A stretch of DNA of 57,399 nucleotides, taken from the NCBI GenBank assembly GCA_025934955.1, contig JAICWE010000016.1, positions 1 through 57,399 on the forward strand. Direction: 5' to 3'. The notes beneath the pieces were generated by a model. That model saw only the letters and a list, made by a program, of their open reading frames with translations. It was not told where the DNA came from and searched no databases. Below, piece after piece: positions 16,596 through 26,850 of this stretch. Source of the stretch: Gemmatimonadales bacterium. Lineage in GTDB: Bacteria; Gemmatimonadota; Gemmatimonadetes; Gemmatimonadales; GWC2-71-9. Made by a program: the position numbers and the translations under genes. Every line of letters begins with the position of its first letter. Position 1 is the stretch's first letter.

Positions 16596-17194
16596 TTCCC
16601 GCCCACTCGCTTCGCGCGGCGCTCGACGCCGTCTTCCGCGCGCCGGCGTACGACTGGGTCCCGCCGCTCGAGCCGGTGCTCTCGGCGCGGCGCTGGTGGG
16701 ACCGCCTGGTCGAGTGGCTCGCGGCCCTGCAGCGGGCGAGTCCGCTGCTCTTCCGCGGGATCCTCGTGCTGCTCGTCCTGCTGCTTGCCGCGGTCATCGT
16801 TCACGCGGCGTGGGTGACGTGGAAGGTGATGCGCGGCGCTGCGCCCGCGCCGGGCGAGTCCGCCCCTGCGCCGCCGCCGCCGCGCGACGCGGGCTGGTAC
16901 CTCGCCGAAGCCGACAGGCTCGCCGCCGCCGGCCGCCGCGCCGAGGCGATGCAACTCGCCTTCGTCGGGGTGGCGCTCCGGCTCGATGCGGCCAACGCAC
17001 TCCGGTTCCACTGGAGCAAGACCCCGGGCGAGCTGGCCCGTGAGGCGCGGCTGGCTCCGGCGGATGGCGCACGGCTCCGCGCGCTGGTCGGCACGCTCTA
17101 CCGATGCACCTTCGCCGGTGCGCCCTGCGATCCTGATGAGTGGCGCGGCTGGCGGACCGCCGCGCTCGAGGAGTGGCATGCGCCCGCGCACTGA
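16592..17194 (+). CDS. DUF4129 membrane protein
   Basis: 200 residues. One central membrane span (residues ~55-78, FRGILVLLVLLLAAVIV) divides a short N-terminal region from a C-terminal cytoplasmic DUF4129 domain (DAGWYLAEADRLAAAGRRAE, AMQLAFVGVALRLD, TPGELARE, LVGTLYRCTF). DUF4129 often sits at the C-terminus of transglutaminase-like proteins; here it is free-standing. It is coupled to the upstream gene by GTGA and overlaps the downstream DUF4350 gene by 17 nt, so these genes form one translation unit. Molecular function is unknown; the context is MoxR-linked envelope maintenance. Confidence 0.78.
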   Translation: MIPAHSLRAALDAVFRAPAYDWVPPLEPVLSARRWWDRLVEWLAALQRASPLLFRGILVLLVLLLAAVIVHAAWVTWKVMRGAAPAPGESAPAPPPPRDAGWYLAEADRLAAAGRRAEAMQLAFVGVALRLDAANALRFHWSKTPGELAREARLAPADGARLRALVGTLYRCTFAGAPCDPDEWRGWRTAALEEWHAPAH

Positions 17195-18370
17195 GGTGGC
17201 GCTCGGCTTCGCGGCGCTGGCGCTGCTGGCGCTGATCGTCGTGGCGCTGGGGAGCCGGCGCAGCCGCCAGGACGACGAGGACCCGCGGCGCTCGACCTAC
17301 CTGGCGGGTCCCCGGGGCGCGCGCGGCTTCGCCGAGGCGCTCACCCGCCTGGGCGTGCGCGTGGTGCGCGAGCGCGCCCGCACCGCGACGGTGGTTCGGA
17401 CGCCGCCGACTCCGGGTCGGCTCCTCGCGGTGTTCGACCCGACGTATCCGCTGGACGATGCCGATGCCGAGCGACTGGCGGACTACCGGGCCGACGGCGG
17501 CGAGCTGCTGCTCGCGGGCCGCGGCGCCGCGGTGGCGATGCGCTGCTTCGGCTACTCGGTGCGGCAGCGCGCGGATTCATCGCTGGCGCGCGTGCCCGGC
17601 GTCACCACGGCGGGCGGCGCGGTCGAGATCGGCCCGGTGCTGGCGCACGGCCGCCCGCGCGAGCCCGAGCCGGGCGAGCTGATGCTGCACCGCTGCGCGC
17701 TCACGTTGCCGGCGACGGTGGATACGCTGCTCCGCACCGACGACGGGCGCGCCGTCGCCGTCGCGCTCGACTTCCACGACGGCGGCCGCGCGCTGCTGGT
17801 GAGCGATGGCCGGCTGTTCACCAATAGAGCGCTGCGGGAGACGGCGGCGGGCGAGCTGGTGCTCGGCCTCGTGGCCGGTCAGTACGGCGAGGTCGCGTTC
17901 GACGAGTATCACCACGGCTTCGGCCCCGAGGGCTCGCTCCGGCGCGCGGTGCTCGACTGGAGCGCCGGCTCGCCGTGGGGCTGGGCGCTGTGGCAGATCG
18001 TGGCGGTCGCGTTGCTCGCGCTCGCCGTATCGGGCATCGCGTTCGGCCCGCGCCGCAGCATCATCAGTCGCCGCCGCCGCTCGCCGCTGGAGCACGTGCG
18101 CGCCCTCGCGACCGCGCTCGCGGCCAGCCGCGGTCATGATGTCGCCGTGCGGCTGCTGGTCCAGGGACTCCGTCGTCGGCTCGCGCCCGGCCGCGCGCTC
18201 CGCGCCGATCCCGCCAACTGGCTCGCGACGATTGCACCGCACCTGCGCTCCGAGCGCGCCCGCACCGAGGCCGGCGCGCTCACCCGACTCATCAGCGGCC
18301 CCCCATCCGCCGAGGGCGTGCTGCAGGCCGCGAACATCGTGGAGGATCTGTGGCAGGAACTGAGGCCGTC

Positions 18371-18374
<4 letters not shown>
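17178..18374 (+). CDS. DUF4350 protein (secreted-domain anchored, MoxR cluster)
   Basis: 398 residues. N-terminal membrane anchor ([18 protein letters not shown]), then an extracytoplasmic DUF4350/GATase-like alpha/beta domain: [67 protein letters not shown] second membrane span follows near residue 275, then a cytoplasmic C-terminal helical tail. GAGGAG lies just before the ATG, inside the DUF4129 gene. DUF4350 proteins are standard partners of MoxR and DUF58 genes. The final TGA overlaps the likely MoxR GTG. Confidence 0.75.
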
Positions 18375-19345
<971 letters not shown>

Positions 19346-19349
19346 CGCG

Positions 19350-20687
19350 ATGAGCGCCGTCATCCTCCCGTCCGCCCGCTGGTTCCGCGGCGCGGTGGCC
19401 ATCGCGCTCGGCGGCGCGGTCATCGCCACGCTCGCCGGCGGAGGCTGGTGGACCGGCGCGTGGGTCGTGGCGGACGTTCTGTGGGTCGCGGCGCTCGCTC
19501 TCGACCTGGGGCGGTTGCTGGGACCGAACCAGGTGCCGGAGGTGAGGCGCGAGGCGCCGCCGGCGTTCTCGGTCGGGCGCACGCTTCCGCTGCGCTATCA
19601 CTGGTCGACCGCGGGCCGGCGCGCGCTACGACTTCAGGTGCGCGAGGTATTTCCGGAGCCGCTCGGCGGCATCGTGCCGGGCCATCGGGACGTGCTGGTA
19701 CGACCGGGCCCCGCGACGGTCGAGCGGCTCGACGTGCGCCCGCGGCACCGCGGCACCGGTGGGGGCGGGCGGATCGTCGTGCGCGTGCTCGGGCCGTGGC
19801 GTCTCGCGTGGCGACAGGCGACGCTCGACCGGCCGTGGGAGACGACGGTCTTCCCCAATCTCACCGGCGCCGCGCTGCGCTCGTTGCCGCTGCAGCAGGC
19901 GCGTCGCCGTGAGGCGGGGCTCCGCGCCCTGCGGCGCCCGGGCGAGGGCCGGATGTTCGAGGGACTGCGCGAGTGGGTGCCGGGCGATGACACCCGCATC
20001 ATCGATTGGAAGGCGACGGCGCGTCGGGGCAAGCCGATCGCGCGACAGTACGAGGACGAGCGCCGCCAGCAGGTGCTGCTGGTGATCGACGCCGGTCGCA
20101 TGCTCACCGCCGAGGTGGACGGTGAGCCGCGACTGGAGTCGGTGGTGCAGGCGGCGCTTCAGCTCGCGCACGCAGCGGTGGAGCACGACGACAACGTCGG
20201 CATCATGGTGTTCGACGACCAGGTGCGCCGCTACGTGCCGCCGGCGCGCGGCCGGCGCGCGCTCCGCGCCGTGCTGGACGTGCTCGCCTCGGTGGAAGGG
20301 CGGCTGGTCGAGCCGGACTACCCTGCAGCGTTCGGCTATCTGGCGCGGCGCAACCGGAAGCGCGCGCTGACGGTGCTCTTCACCGACGTGATCGACCGGA
20401 CCGCGAGCGAGGCGCTGGTGGCACAGACGGCGACGCTCCGGCCTCGGCACTTGCCGCTCGCGGTCACGTTGCGCGATCCGGCGCTCGAGCGCGTGGCCAC
20501 CGTGCGCCCGTCCGGCGTCGAAGCCGCGTTCGAGCGCGCCGCCGCCGAGGAGCTGCTGACGGCGCGCGAGGAAGCGCTCAGTGCCATGCGGCAGCACGGC
20601 GTGCTGGTGCTCGACGTGGCACCGGCCGGCGCCGCGGCGGCGGTCGTGGCCCGCTATCAGGAGCTCAAGCGGCGCGGCACGCTCTGA
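19350..20687 (+). CDS. DUF58 domain protein (VWA-like MoxR partner)
   Basis: 445 residues. Two N-terminal membrane segments (to ~residue 55), a beta-sandwich region, then the DUF58 signature FEGLREWVPGDDTRIIDWKA with TARRGKPIARQYEDE. A VWA-like domain follows: QVLLVIDAGRML carries a MIDAS-like DxG..., with LTVLFTDVIDRTASEAL later. DUF58 proteins are the usual substrates or partners of MoxR ATPases. Last gene of the six-gene block 15732-20687. A His/Cys site is not obvious. No terminator with a T-run follows. Confidence 0.87.
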   Translation: MSAVILPSARWFRGAVAIALGGAVIATLAGGGWWTGAWVVADVLWVAALALDLGRLLGPNQVPEVRREAPPAFSVGRTLPLRYHWSTAGRRALRLQVREVFPEPLGGIVPGHRDVLVRPGPATVERLDVRPRHRGTGGGGRIVVRVLGPWRLAWRQATLDRPWETTVFPNLTGAALRSLPLQQARRREAGLRALRRPGEGRMFEGLREWVPGDDTRIIDWKATARRGKPIARQYEDERRQQVLLVIDAGRMLTAEVDGEPRLESVVQAALQLAHAAVEHDDNVGIMVFDDQVRRYVPPARGRRALRAVLDVLASVEGRLVEPDYPAAFGYLARRNRKRALTVLFTDVIDRTASEALVAQTATLRPRHLPLAVTLRDPALERVATVRPSGVEAAFERAAAEELLTAREEALSAMRQHGVLVLDVAPAGAAAAVVARYQELKRRGTL

Positions 20688-20772
20688 GCACCCCGTGACC
20701 CATGGCACGGCGAGCGCGCCGCCGCCGTCCGATGTTCGGCCCGGCATCCACACGCCGAGTCGGGGGTCTGCC

Positions 20773-21195
20773 ATGGCTCTCTCCGAGAGGTTCGGGCACT
20801 TCGCCAGATGGATCGCCAGAATGAGCGGCCGCCCGGCGACGTTTCTGCTGGCGCTGTGCGTCATCCTGGTCTGGGCGATCACCGGCCCGGTCTTCCACTT
20901 CAGCGACACCTGGCAGCTGTTCATCAACACCGGCACGACCATCGTCACCTTCCTGATGGTCTTCCTCATCCAGAACACCCAGAACCGCGACGCCGTGGCG
21001 ATGCAGATCAAGCTCGACGAGCTGATCCGCGCCGTGCAGGGCGCGCACAACGCCGTCGTGGACCTGGAGGACTCGACCGATCAGGAGCTGGAGCAAGCGC
21101 GGCTGCGGTATGAAGCGCTGGCGCAGCGGGCCAAGGCCCGGGCGCGGCTCGGCGAAACCGACACCGGCACCGGCGCCGAGGACGACGCCGCGTAG
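20773..21195 (+). CDS. Low-affinity iron permease family protein
   Basis: 140 residues. MALSERFGHFARWIARMSGR, then two membrane spans (ATFLLALCVILVWAITGPVF and INTGTTIVTFLMVFLIQNT), then QNRDAVAMQIKLDELIRA and a coiled, acidic C-terminus. This matches the pfam Iron_permease (low-affinity Fe/Cu permease) family, whose bacterial members are short two-span proteins. The family name comes from fungal Fet4; transport by the bacterial form is unproven, so it may be only a membrane adaptor. It stands alone, convergent with the HD-GYP gene. Confidence 0.75.
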   Translation: MALSERFGHFARWIARMSGRPATFLLALCVILVWAITGPVFHFSDTWQLFINTGTTIVTFLMVFLIQNTQNRDAVAMQIKLDELIRAVQGAHNAVVDLEDSTDQELEQARLRYEALAQRAKARARLGETDTGTGAEDDAA

Positions 21196-21212
21196 CGCAG
21201 CGCGCCGGCGCG

Positions 21213-22283
21213 TCAGGCGGAGAGCGGCAACAGCGTCGGGTCGGGGAAGGCGGCGGCGAACGCGGCGACGGCGTCGGCGTCGAGCTGGCTCCCCGCGACC
21301 CGGGTCAGCTCCTCGATGGCGGCTTCCGGCGTGAGCGGCGCGCGGTAGGGTCGCAGCGTCGTCATCGCGTCGAAGCTGTCGGCCACCGCGACGATACGGG
21401 CCTCCATCGGGATCTGCGGGCCGGCGAGGCCGTCGGGGAACCCGCGTCCGTCGATCCGCTCGTGGTGCGAGCGCACGATCCGGAGCACCGTCGGCGACTC
21501 CCGCGCGATCGGCTGCAGCATCTGCTCGCCGAGTGCCGGGTGCTCCGCGATCTGGCTGCGCTCTTCCGGCGTGAGCGCGCTGGGCTTGTGCAGCAGCGCC
21601 TCGCGGGTGCCGATCTTCCCGATGTCGTGCAGCTCGCCGCCCAGCCGGATGTGGTCGAGCGCAAGGCCGCTCAGGCCCAGACGCTCGGCGGTGGCGACGG
21701 CGTAGCGGCTCACCCGGATCGAGTGGCCTCGGGTGTAGGCGTCCTTCGCCTCCAGCGCGCGGGCCAGGAGCTGCACTCCCTCGAGAAACAGCTCGCGGAT
21801 GCGCTCGGCCTGCTCCGCGACGCGGCGCTCGAGGTACTGCTGGTAGAAGCGGTTCTGCTGCACCAGCGCGCGCTTCTCCAGGACCCGGGTGACCCGCTCC
21901 TGCAGCTCGCCGACCGATACCGGCTTGAGCAGGAAGTCCGCTGCCCCCTCCTGCAGGCACTCGATCGCCACGCTCGTCTCCGCCATCCCGCTCAGCATGA
22001 CCACCGACGTATCAGGCCAGCGCTCGCGCACGATGCGGAGGAGGCCCAGCCCGTCGATGCCGGGCATCCGGAGATCGGATACCACGAGGGTCGGGGTGCC
22101 ATCACGCTCGAGCAGCGACACCGCCTCGCCGCCGTCGCCGGCCTCGATCGTGGCGAAGCCCATCTGCGCCAGAATGCGGCGGAGCGCGTGGCGTACGCTC
22201 GGCTCATCGTCCACCACGAGGGCCCGAGCCACGCCGGCCGCGAGCGGCTCGAGCGGACCGACCAGTTCGCCGGGGGCGGTCAC
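21213..22283 (-). CDS. Response regulator with HD-GYP phosphodiesterase output
   Basis: 356 residues. REC domain 18-135: acidic DDE at 25-27, phospho-acceptor Asp70 in VVSDLRMPG, Lys120 in FLLKP. A linker coiled coil (~140-165) leads to an HD-GYP domain from ~165: RGHSIRVSRYAVATA, His219-Asp220 in LHDIGKIG, HPALGEQML, and SHHERIDGRGFPDGL, where the GYP triad is GFP. HD-GYP enzymes hydrolyse cyclic di-GMP (or cGAMP); all main metal ligands appear present. GTG start with no clear ribosome site. It is divergent from the multi-PAS hybrid kinase, its most likely phosphodonor. Confidence 0.88.
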   Translation of the reverse strand: MTAPGELVGPLEPLAAGVARALVVDDEPSVRHALRRILAQMGFATIEAGDGGEAVSLLERDGTPTLVVSDLRMPGIDGLGLLRIVRERWPDTSVVMLSGMAETSVAIECLQEGAADFLLKPVSVGELQERVTRVLEKRALVQQNRFYQQYLERRVAEQAERIRELFLEGVQLLARALEAKDAYTRGHSIRVSRYAVATAERLGLSGLALDHIRLGGELHDIGKIGTREALLHKPSALTPEERSQIAEHPALGEQMLQPIARESPTVLRIVRSHHERIDGRGFPDGLAGPQIPMEARIVAVADSFDAMTTLRPYRAPLTPEAAIEELTRVAGSQLDADAVAAFAAAFPDPTLLPLSA

Positions 22284-22506
22284 CGCGCCGCGCCCGCGGC
22301 GGAGGGATGGGGGCGCGGGGGCACGAAATCATCGGAGTGCGGAATAGCCGTCATTCTGTGCTCTCGATGGCGCGACTGAAGGAACCGCGGCGGGCAGGCG
22401 ACGCAAGGTATGCACGGGCGGAGAGCGGCACAACTGATCGGCGCCGCTGCGCTGGACGGTGTCGGAGCGGCTTCCTAAGTTGGAAACGGTCCCTCGCCCT
22501 GAAAAG

Positions 22507-25338
22507 ATGCCGGTCATGACCGTCGAGAGCTTCGTCGCCAACGCCGCTCCGCCCGCCATCGGCTTCGGTCTCGTCCTGCTCGCCGTCAGCGCCGTCTGGT
22601 GGCTGCTGGTCCGCGAGCGCCGCGCCCGCGCCGCGCTGGAGCGCGCGCTCGCCGCAGAGGCCGACACCCTCGGCATGCTGGAGACGATGCTCGCCGGCGC
22701 CCCGGCGGCGATGGCGTTCGTGGATCGCGAGCTGCGCTTCGTTCGGGTCAACCAGGCGCAGGCGGCGATCACCGGTCGCCCCGTCGCCGCACACCTCGGC
22801 CGCACCATCCGCGAGATGCTCCCCGCCATGGCCGACACGCTGGAGCCGCTCATCCGGCGGGTGCTCGCGACCGGCGAGCCGCTGCTCGACCTCGCGTTCC
22901 ACGAGCAGATCCGCGGCCGGCGCCGCGAAGGCATCGCGCGCCTGTATCCGGTGCGCGATGCCGCCGGACGGGTCGCGTGGGTGGGCGCCGTCACCATCGA
23001 CATCACGGCGCGGGTCGAGGCCGAACGCGAGCGCGCGGCGATTCGCGCGGCGCTGGCCGAGAGCGAAGCCCGCTTCCGCGCGCTCGCCGACTCCGGCGTG
23101 CTCGGCGTGCTCGTGGCCGATCCGGAGCGGATCCTCGAGGCGAACGACGCGTTCCTTCAACTCATCGGCTACACCCGCGAGGAGATGCTCCGGGGCGAGA
23201 TTCGCTGGACCGGCGTGACCCCGCCGGAGTACGCCGCGCGCGACGAGGCGGCGATCGAGGAGCTCTACCGCACCGGCGTCTGTGCGCCGTTCCAGAAGGA
23301 GTACCTGCGGAAGGACGGCACCCGGGTGCCGATCGTCATCGGTGCCGCGATCACCCAGCGCGACCCGCTCGAGTGGGCCTGTTTCGTTCTCGACGTCACC
23401 GAGCGCCGCCGCGCCGAGGTGGCACTGGAGCGGCGCGAGGCCGAGCTGCGGCTGGTGATGGACGCGGCACCGGTACAGATCGGGTACGTGGACCGCGATG
23501 AGCGCTACCGGCTGGTGAATCATGCGTACGAGGCGTGGTTCGCGCGGCCTCGCGAGGAGATCCTCGGCCGCAGCGTCAGCGAGCTGCTGGGCGACCCCGC
23601 CTACGCCGACATCCGCGAGTACATCAGGCGCGCGCTGCGGGGCGAGACCTTGCACTACGAGCGGGTGATCCCGCACCCCGTGCTGGGCGATCGCGTGCTC
23701 GACGTGCAGTACGTGCCCGACCGCGGGCCCGACGGCCGGGTGCGCGGCTTCGTCTCGCTCGTCACCGACCTGACCGAGCGGCTGCAGGCGGAGCAGGAGC
23801 GGCGCAACTTCACCGCGCTGGTGGAGGCGAGCCGGGACTTCATCGGCATCGCGGCGCTCGACGGCCGGCTGTTGTACCTCAATCCCGCCGGCCGCGCCTT
23901 TCTCGGACTGGCCGCCGCGTCGCAGCTCGCCGGGCTCAGCGTACAGGATTGCTGGGAGCCCGATTGCGAGGCGGCGGTGCGCGCCGCCGCCGCCGAGGCG
24001 CAGGCGCAGGGCGCGGCGACGGAGTTCGACGGCCGGCTGCACAGCGCCGGTGCGCCGGGCGAGGGCGTCGAGGTCGCGGGTGCCGCGTTCATGCTGCACG
24101 ACCCGCGCAGCGCGCTGCCGGTCGCGATCGCGTGGACCGCGCGCGACGTGCGCGCGCAGCGCGAGGCGGAGGTCAACCTGCGCCGCGCGCAGCGGATCGA
24201 ATCGGTGGGGCTGCTCGCCGGGGGGATCGCGCACAACTTCAACAACATGCTGATGGCGGTGCTGGGCTACAACCAGTACGTCCTGCGTGGCCTCCCCGAG
24301 GAGAGTCCGCTCCGCCGCGACGCCGAGGAGGTGGGCCGCGCCGCCGGCCGCGCCGCCGAGCTGACCCGGCAGCTGCTGGCCTTCAGCCAGCGGCAGATTC
24401 TGCGCGAGGAGCCGCTCGCCCTGAATGACGTCGTGGCCGACATGGGTCGCATGCTGCGGCCGCTGCTCGGCGCCGATGTCGAGCTGCTCCTGAGACTCGA
24501 CCCGTCGCTCGACCGGGTGCGCGCCGACCGAAGCCAGCTCGAGCAGGTCATCATCAACCTGGCGCTCAACGCCCGCGACGCGATGCCATCGGGCGGGCGG
24601 CTCACGATCGAAACGGACAACGTGGAGCTCGGCGCCGATTATGCCGCGAGCCATGTCGGCACCGTCATTCCAGCCGGCCGCTACGTGCAGCTGAGCGTCG
24701 GCGATACCGGCCACGGCATCGACGCGGCGACTCGCGCGCGGCTCTTCGAGCCGTTCTTCACGACGAAGCAGCCGGGGCGAGGGACCGGCCTCGGCCTGGC
24801 CATGGTCTACGGAACGGTGAAGCAGAGCGGCGGCTTCATCTGGGTCTACAGCGAGCCGGGGCTGGGTACGACGCTCAAGATCTATCTGCCCGCCTCGCCG
24901 GACCGGGTGCCGGTCGCAACGGTGCGGGAAGCACCGCCGCCGGTCGGCGGCACCGAGACGGTGCTGGTCGTGGAGGACGAGGACACAGTGCGGACGCTCG
25001 CCGTGCGCACCCTCGAGCTGCATGGCTACACCGTTCTGGCGGCGCGCGACGCCGCAGGCGCGGTTCGCCTGCTTCAAGCGTCGCGGGCCCCGCTGCATCT
25101 CCTTATCACCGACATCGTTCTTCCAGGCGCAAGCGGTCGGGAGGTCGCGGCGCGCGTGCTGGAGCGCTACCCCGGCATCGCCGTCGTCTACATGTCCGGC
25201 TACACGCCGGACGACCTCGTCACCCGCGGCCTGCGGGACGCGGGGTCGCCCTTCATTCAGAAGCCGTTCCTGCCTGATGCCTTGGTGCGCATCGTGCGGA
25301 GTGCCCTCGGGCCTCGCGCGGTGGCTGGTCCTTTGTAG
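22507..25338 (+). CDS. Multi-PAS hybrid sensor histidine kinase
   Basis: 943 residues. One N-terminal membrane span (~17-36, IGFGLVLLAVSAVWWLLV), a short coiled coil, then four PAS domains (about 58-180, 185-310, 312-430, 435-555; e.g. MLAGAPAAMAFVDRELRFV, LGYVD-like VQIGYVDRDERYRLVNHAYE). HisKA with His576 in GGIAHNFNNMLMAVLGY, HATPase with INLALNARDAMPSGG, VGDTGHGID and GRGTGLGLAMVYG, and a C-terminal REC with Asp869 (LLITDIVLPG). No transmembrane sensor loop, so it is a cytoplasmic redox/ligand sensor anchored to the membrane. ATG at 22507 chosen; a GTG at 22459 and an ATG at 22516 are alternatives. A separate REC gene lies at 26851. Confidence 0.88.
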   Translation: MPVMTVESFVANAAPPAIGFGLVLLAVSAVWWLLVRERRARAALERALAAEADTLGMLETMLAGAPAAMAFVDRELRFVRVNQAQAAITGRPVAAHLGRTIREMLPAMADTLEPLIRRVLATGEPLLDLAFHEQIRGRRREGIARLYPVRDAAGRVAWVGAVTIDITARVEAERERAAIRAALAESEARFRALADSGVLGVLVADPERILEANDAFLQLIGYTREEMLRGEIRWTGVTPPEYAARDEAAIEELYRTGVCAPFQKEYLRKDGTRVPIVIGAAITQRDPLEWACFVLDVTERRRAEVALERREAELRLVMDAAPVQIGYVDRDERYRLVNHAYEAWFARPREEILGRSVSELLGDPAYADIREYIRRALRGETLHYERVIPHPVLGDRVLDVQYVPDRGPDGRVRGFVSLVTDLTERLQAEQERRNFTALVEASRDFIGIAALDGRLLYLNPAGRAFLGLAAASQLAGLSVQDCWEPDCEAAVRAAAAEAQAQGAATEFDGRLHSAGAPGEGVEVAGAAFMLHDPRSALPVAIAWTARDVRAQREAEVNLRRAQRIESVGLLAGGIAHNFNNMLMAVLGYNQYVLRGLPEESPLRRDAEEVGRAAGRAAELTRQLLAFSQRQILREEPLALNDVVADMGRMLRPLLGADVELLLRLDPSLDRVRADRSQLEQVIINLALNARDAMPSGGRLTIETDNVELGADYAASHVGTVIPAGRYVQLSVGDTGHGIDAATRARLFEPFFTTKQPGRGTGLGLAMVYGTVKQSGGFIWVYSEPGLGTTLKIYLPASPDRVPVATVREAPPPVGGTETVLVVEDEDTVRTLAVRTLELHGYTVLAARDAAGAVRLLQASRAPLHLLITDIVLPGASGREVAARVLERYPGIAVVYMSGYTPDDLVTRGLRDAGSPFIQKPFLPDALVRIVRSALGPRAVAGPL

Positions 25339-25437
25339 ATCGTCCTTTCCCTGTCGCACCAGACTGCTGCTCACATACGACGGCTGTGATCCCGACCCGC
25401 ACCCGCAGGCGATCTGAGCGGTTGCGGAACAACGACT

Positions 25438-25443
25438 TATATT
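25438..25443 (+). promoter_or_regulatory. Possible -10 element before the 4-TM/PEP-CTERM pair
   Basis: TATATT, five of six consensus bases, in a locally AT-rich spot 53 nt before the GTG at 25496. No convincing -35 at 16-18 nt, so only the -10 is claimed. Confidence 0.3.
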
Positions 25444-25495
25444 CGCCCGACCCCAGGTTCACAGAAGGCACGCATCCTGCTTCCCAGGCGGCCCA

Positions 25496-26011
25496 GTGCA
25501 GATCCTCGTCTCCGAAGATCCGAACCCCAACGCAGTCTCCGCGGAACTCCCGTCAGGGACGCCGGCCTGGGTGTGGCGGTTCGCCACCTTTGCCGGAGTG
25601 ATCATCCTGATCGAGGTTCTGGGCGATCTGGCGATCGGCGCGTACCCGGTGCAGTGGGGGTCGCTGGAGTGGGAGTTCGTCGCGATCTCGCAGGCGCTGT
25701 CGGCACTGCCGCTGGTCACCGTGGGGCTGCTCCTGCTGGTGTTTGGTACGGTAGGGTCGCGCCGGCGGATCGGGATCCGGGTCGTCGGTGTGCTGATGCT
25801 GCTCTTCGCGCTCGCGGTGATCGGGAGCTACGGGATCTTCCTGCTGGTCGTCCCGCCGGCACTCAAGCTGGTGACCCAGGCGGCGCCGCGGGTCGGCGTG
25901 CTGAAGGTGGTCGCCAAGACTTCGCTGCTGGCTGTCGGATTCACGCTGTTGTACGTGATTGCGGGGCTCGCCTGCCTCCGCAGTGCTTCCACCCCTTCGA
26001 GGAGAAAATGA
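25496..26011 (+). CDS. Four-span hypothetical membrane protein
   Basis: 171 residues with four hydrophobic segments (VWRFATFAGVIILIEVLGDL, LPLVTVGLLLLVFGTVG, VVGVLMLLFALAVIGSYGIF, LLAVGFTLLYVIAGLACL) and a basic C-terminus (STPSRRK). The N-terminal ~25 residues are cytoplasmic and proline-rich. GTG start. The TGA stop is followed with no gap by the ATG of the PEP-CTERM gene, whose AGGAG ribosome site lies in the last codons here, so the two are translationally coupled. I do not recognise the family. It lacks the Cys/Arg/His pattern of an exosortase, so a role in sorting of its partner is only a guess. Confidence 0.65.
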   Translation: MQILVSEDPNPNAVSAELPSGTPAWVWRFATFAGVIILIEVLGDLAIGAYPVQWGSLEWEFVAISQALSALPLVTVGLLLLVFGTVGSRRRIGIRVVGVLMLLFALAVIGSYGIFLLVVPPALKLVTQAAPRVGVLKVVAKTSLLAVGFTLLYVIAGLACLRSASTPSRRK

Positions 26012-26734
26012 ATGCGCAGGTCCATGTGGGCTCTCGCTGGTGCTGCAGCGCTGCTGGCGCCGGGTGTGGCGCGGGCGGACGATCTCGGCGCCAAGAATTT
26101 CGCCAACTGTAACAGCGGCCTGCAGATCTGTGCTGGCTCGACTGTGACGTTGGTCGACGGCACCCACATCGTCGTGAAGGTGTGGAATATCGGCTCCGGC
26201 GATCTGGGCAGCCGGATCTCCGGCTTCGGGCTCTACAATCTCGGCGTGGGCGCGACGCTGACCGGCGCCGTGTACCACAACGAGAGCGGCGACACCGACG
26301 TCTCCTCCAGCTGGGTGAACGGCGCCTCGACCGATCTCCAGAGCGGCGCGGGCACCCAGGCGCTCGACTTCGGCGTCGACGGCGCGACCGGCGGCGTCGG
26401 CATCGTTCCCTGCGCGGCGTCGGGCGGCAGTCCGACGTTCGCTACCTGCCCGGGCGACGGCAGTGAGTACGTCGCGTTCACGTTCACGCTGGATTCGCCG
26501 ATCACCGCCGAGCAGCTGGCCAACGCGGAGTGGGGCTTCCGCGGCCAGTCGCTGGCCGAGCCGCTCGGCTCGACCAAGTGCTTCTCGACCGGTGACACCG
26601 GCGACGACGGCTGCATCACCGACCCGCCGCCGACCACCACGACCCCGGAGCCGGTCAGCATGACGCTCCTCGCGACCGGTCTCGTCGGCATGGGTGGCGC
26701 CGGTGCCGCCCGCCGGCGGAAGAAGAACAGCTAA
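26012..26734 (+). CDS. PEP-CTERM sorting-domain exported protein
   Basis: 240 residues. Signal peptide MRRSMWALAGAAALLAPGVA with cleavage near ARA-DD. The mature domain is beta-rich, Gly/Ser/Thr-rich, with paired cysteines (NCNSGLQIC, PCAASGG, TCPGDG, KCFSTGDTGDDGC). The C-terminus TTTTPEPVSMTLLATGLVGM plus the basic tail RRRKKNS is a canonical PEP-CTERM anchor, so an exosortase system should exist elsewhere in the genome. Such proteins are exported and tied to biofilm matrix or exopolysaccharide. Coupled to the 4-TM protein upstream and followed by a strong terminator. Confidence 0.87.
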   Translation: MRRSMWALAGAAALLAPGVARADDLGAKNFANCNSGLQICAGSTVTLVDGTHIVVKVWNIGSGDLGSRISGFGLYNLGVGATLTGAVYHNESGDTDVSSSWVNGASTDLQSGAGTQALDFGVDGATGGVGIVPCAASGGSPTFATCPGDGSEYVAFTFTLDSPITAEQLANAEWGFRGQSLAEPLGSTKCFSTGDTGDDGCITDPPPTTTTPEPVSMTLLATGLVGMGGAGAARRRKKNS

Positions 26735-26754
26735 GCTCGCTGGTTCGTATTATC

Positions 26755-26794
26755 AGAACCCCGGCCGATGCCTCGGCCGGGGTTCTGCGTTTTT
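26755..26794 (+). terminator. Strong intrinsic terminator
   Basis: A perfect 14-bp stem (AGAACCCCGGCCGA / TCGGCCGGGGTTCT) with TGCC loop, followed by GCGTTTTT. The best Rho-independent terminator in the window; it closes the 4-TM/PEP-CTERM unit. Confidence 0.92.
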
Positions 26795-26807
26795 CCTTCG
26801 AGCAGCA

Positions 26808-26813
26808 TATAGT
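26808..26813 (+). promoter_or_regulatory. Possible -10 of the single-domain response regulator gene
   Basis: TATAGT, five of six consensus bases, 38 nt before the GTG start and just after the terminator. No good -35 is visible because the region upstream is the terminator itself. Confidence 0.3.
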
Positions 26814-26850
26814 TTGGACCGCAGTCTTTCCGGAACCGCCGGGAGGTGAT

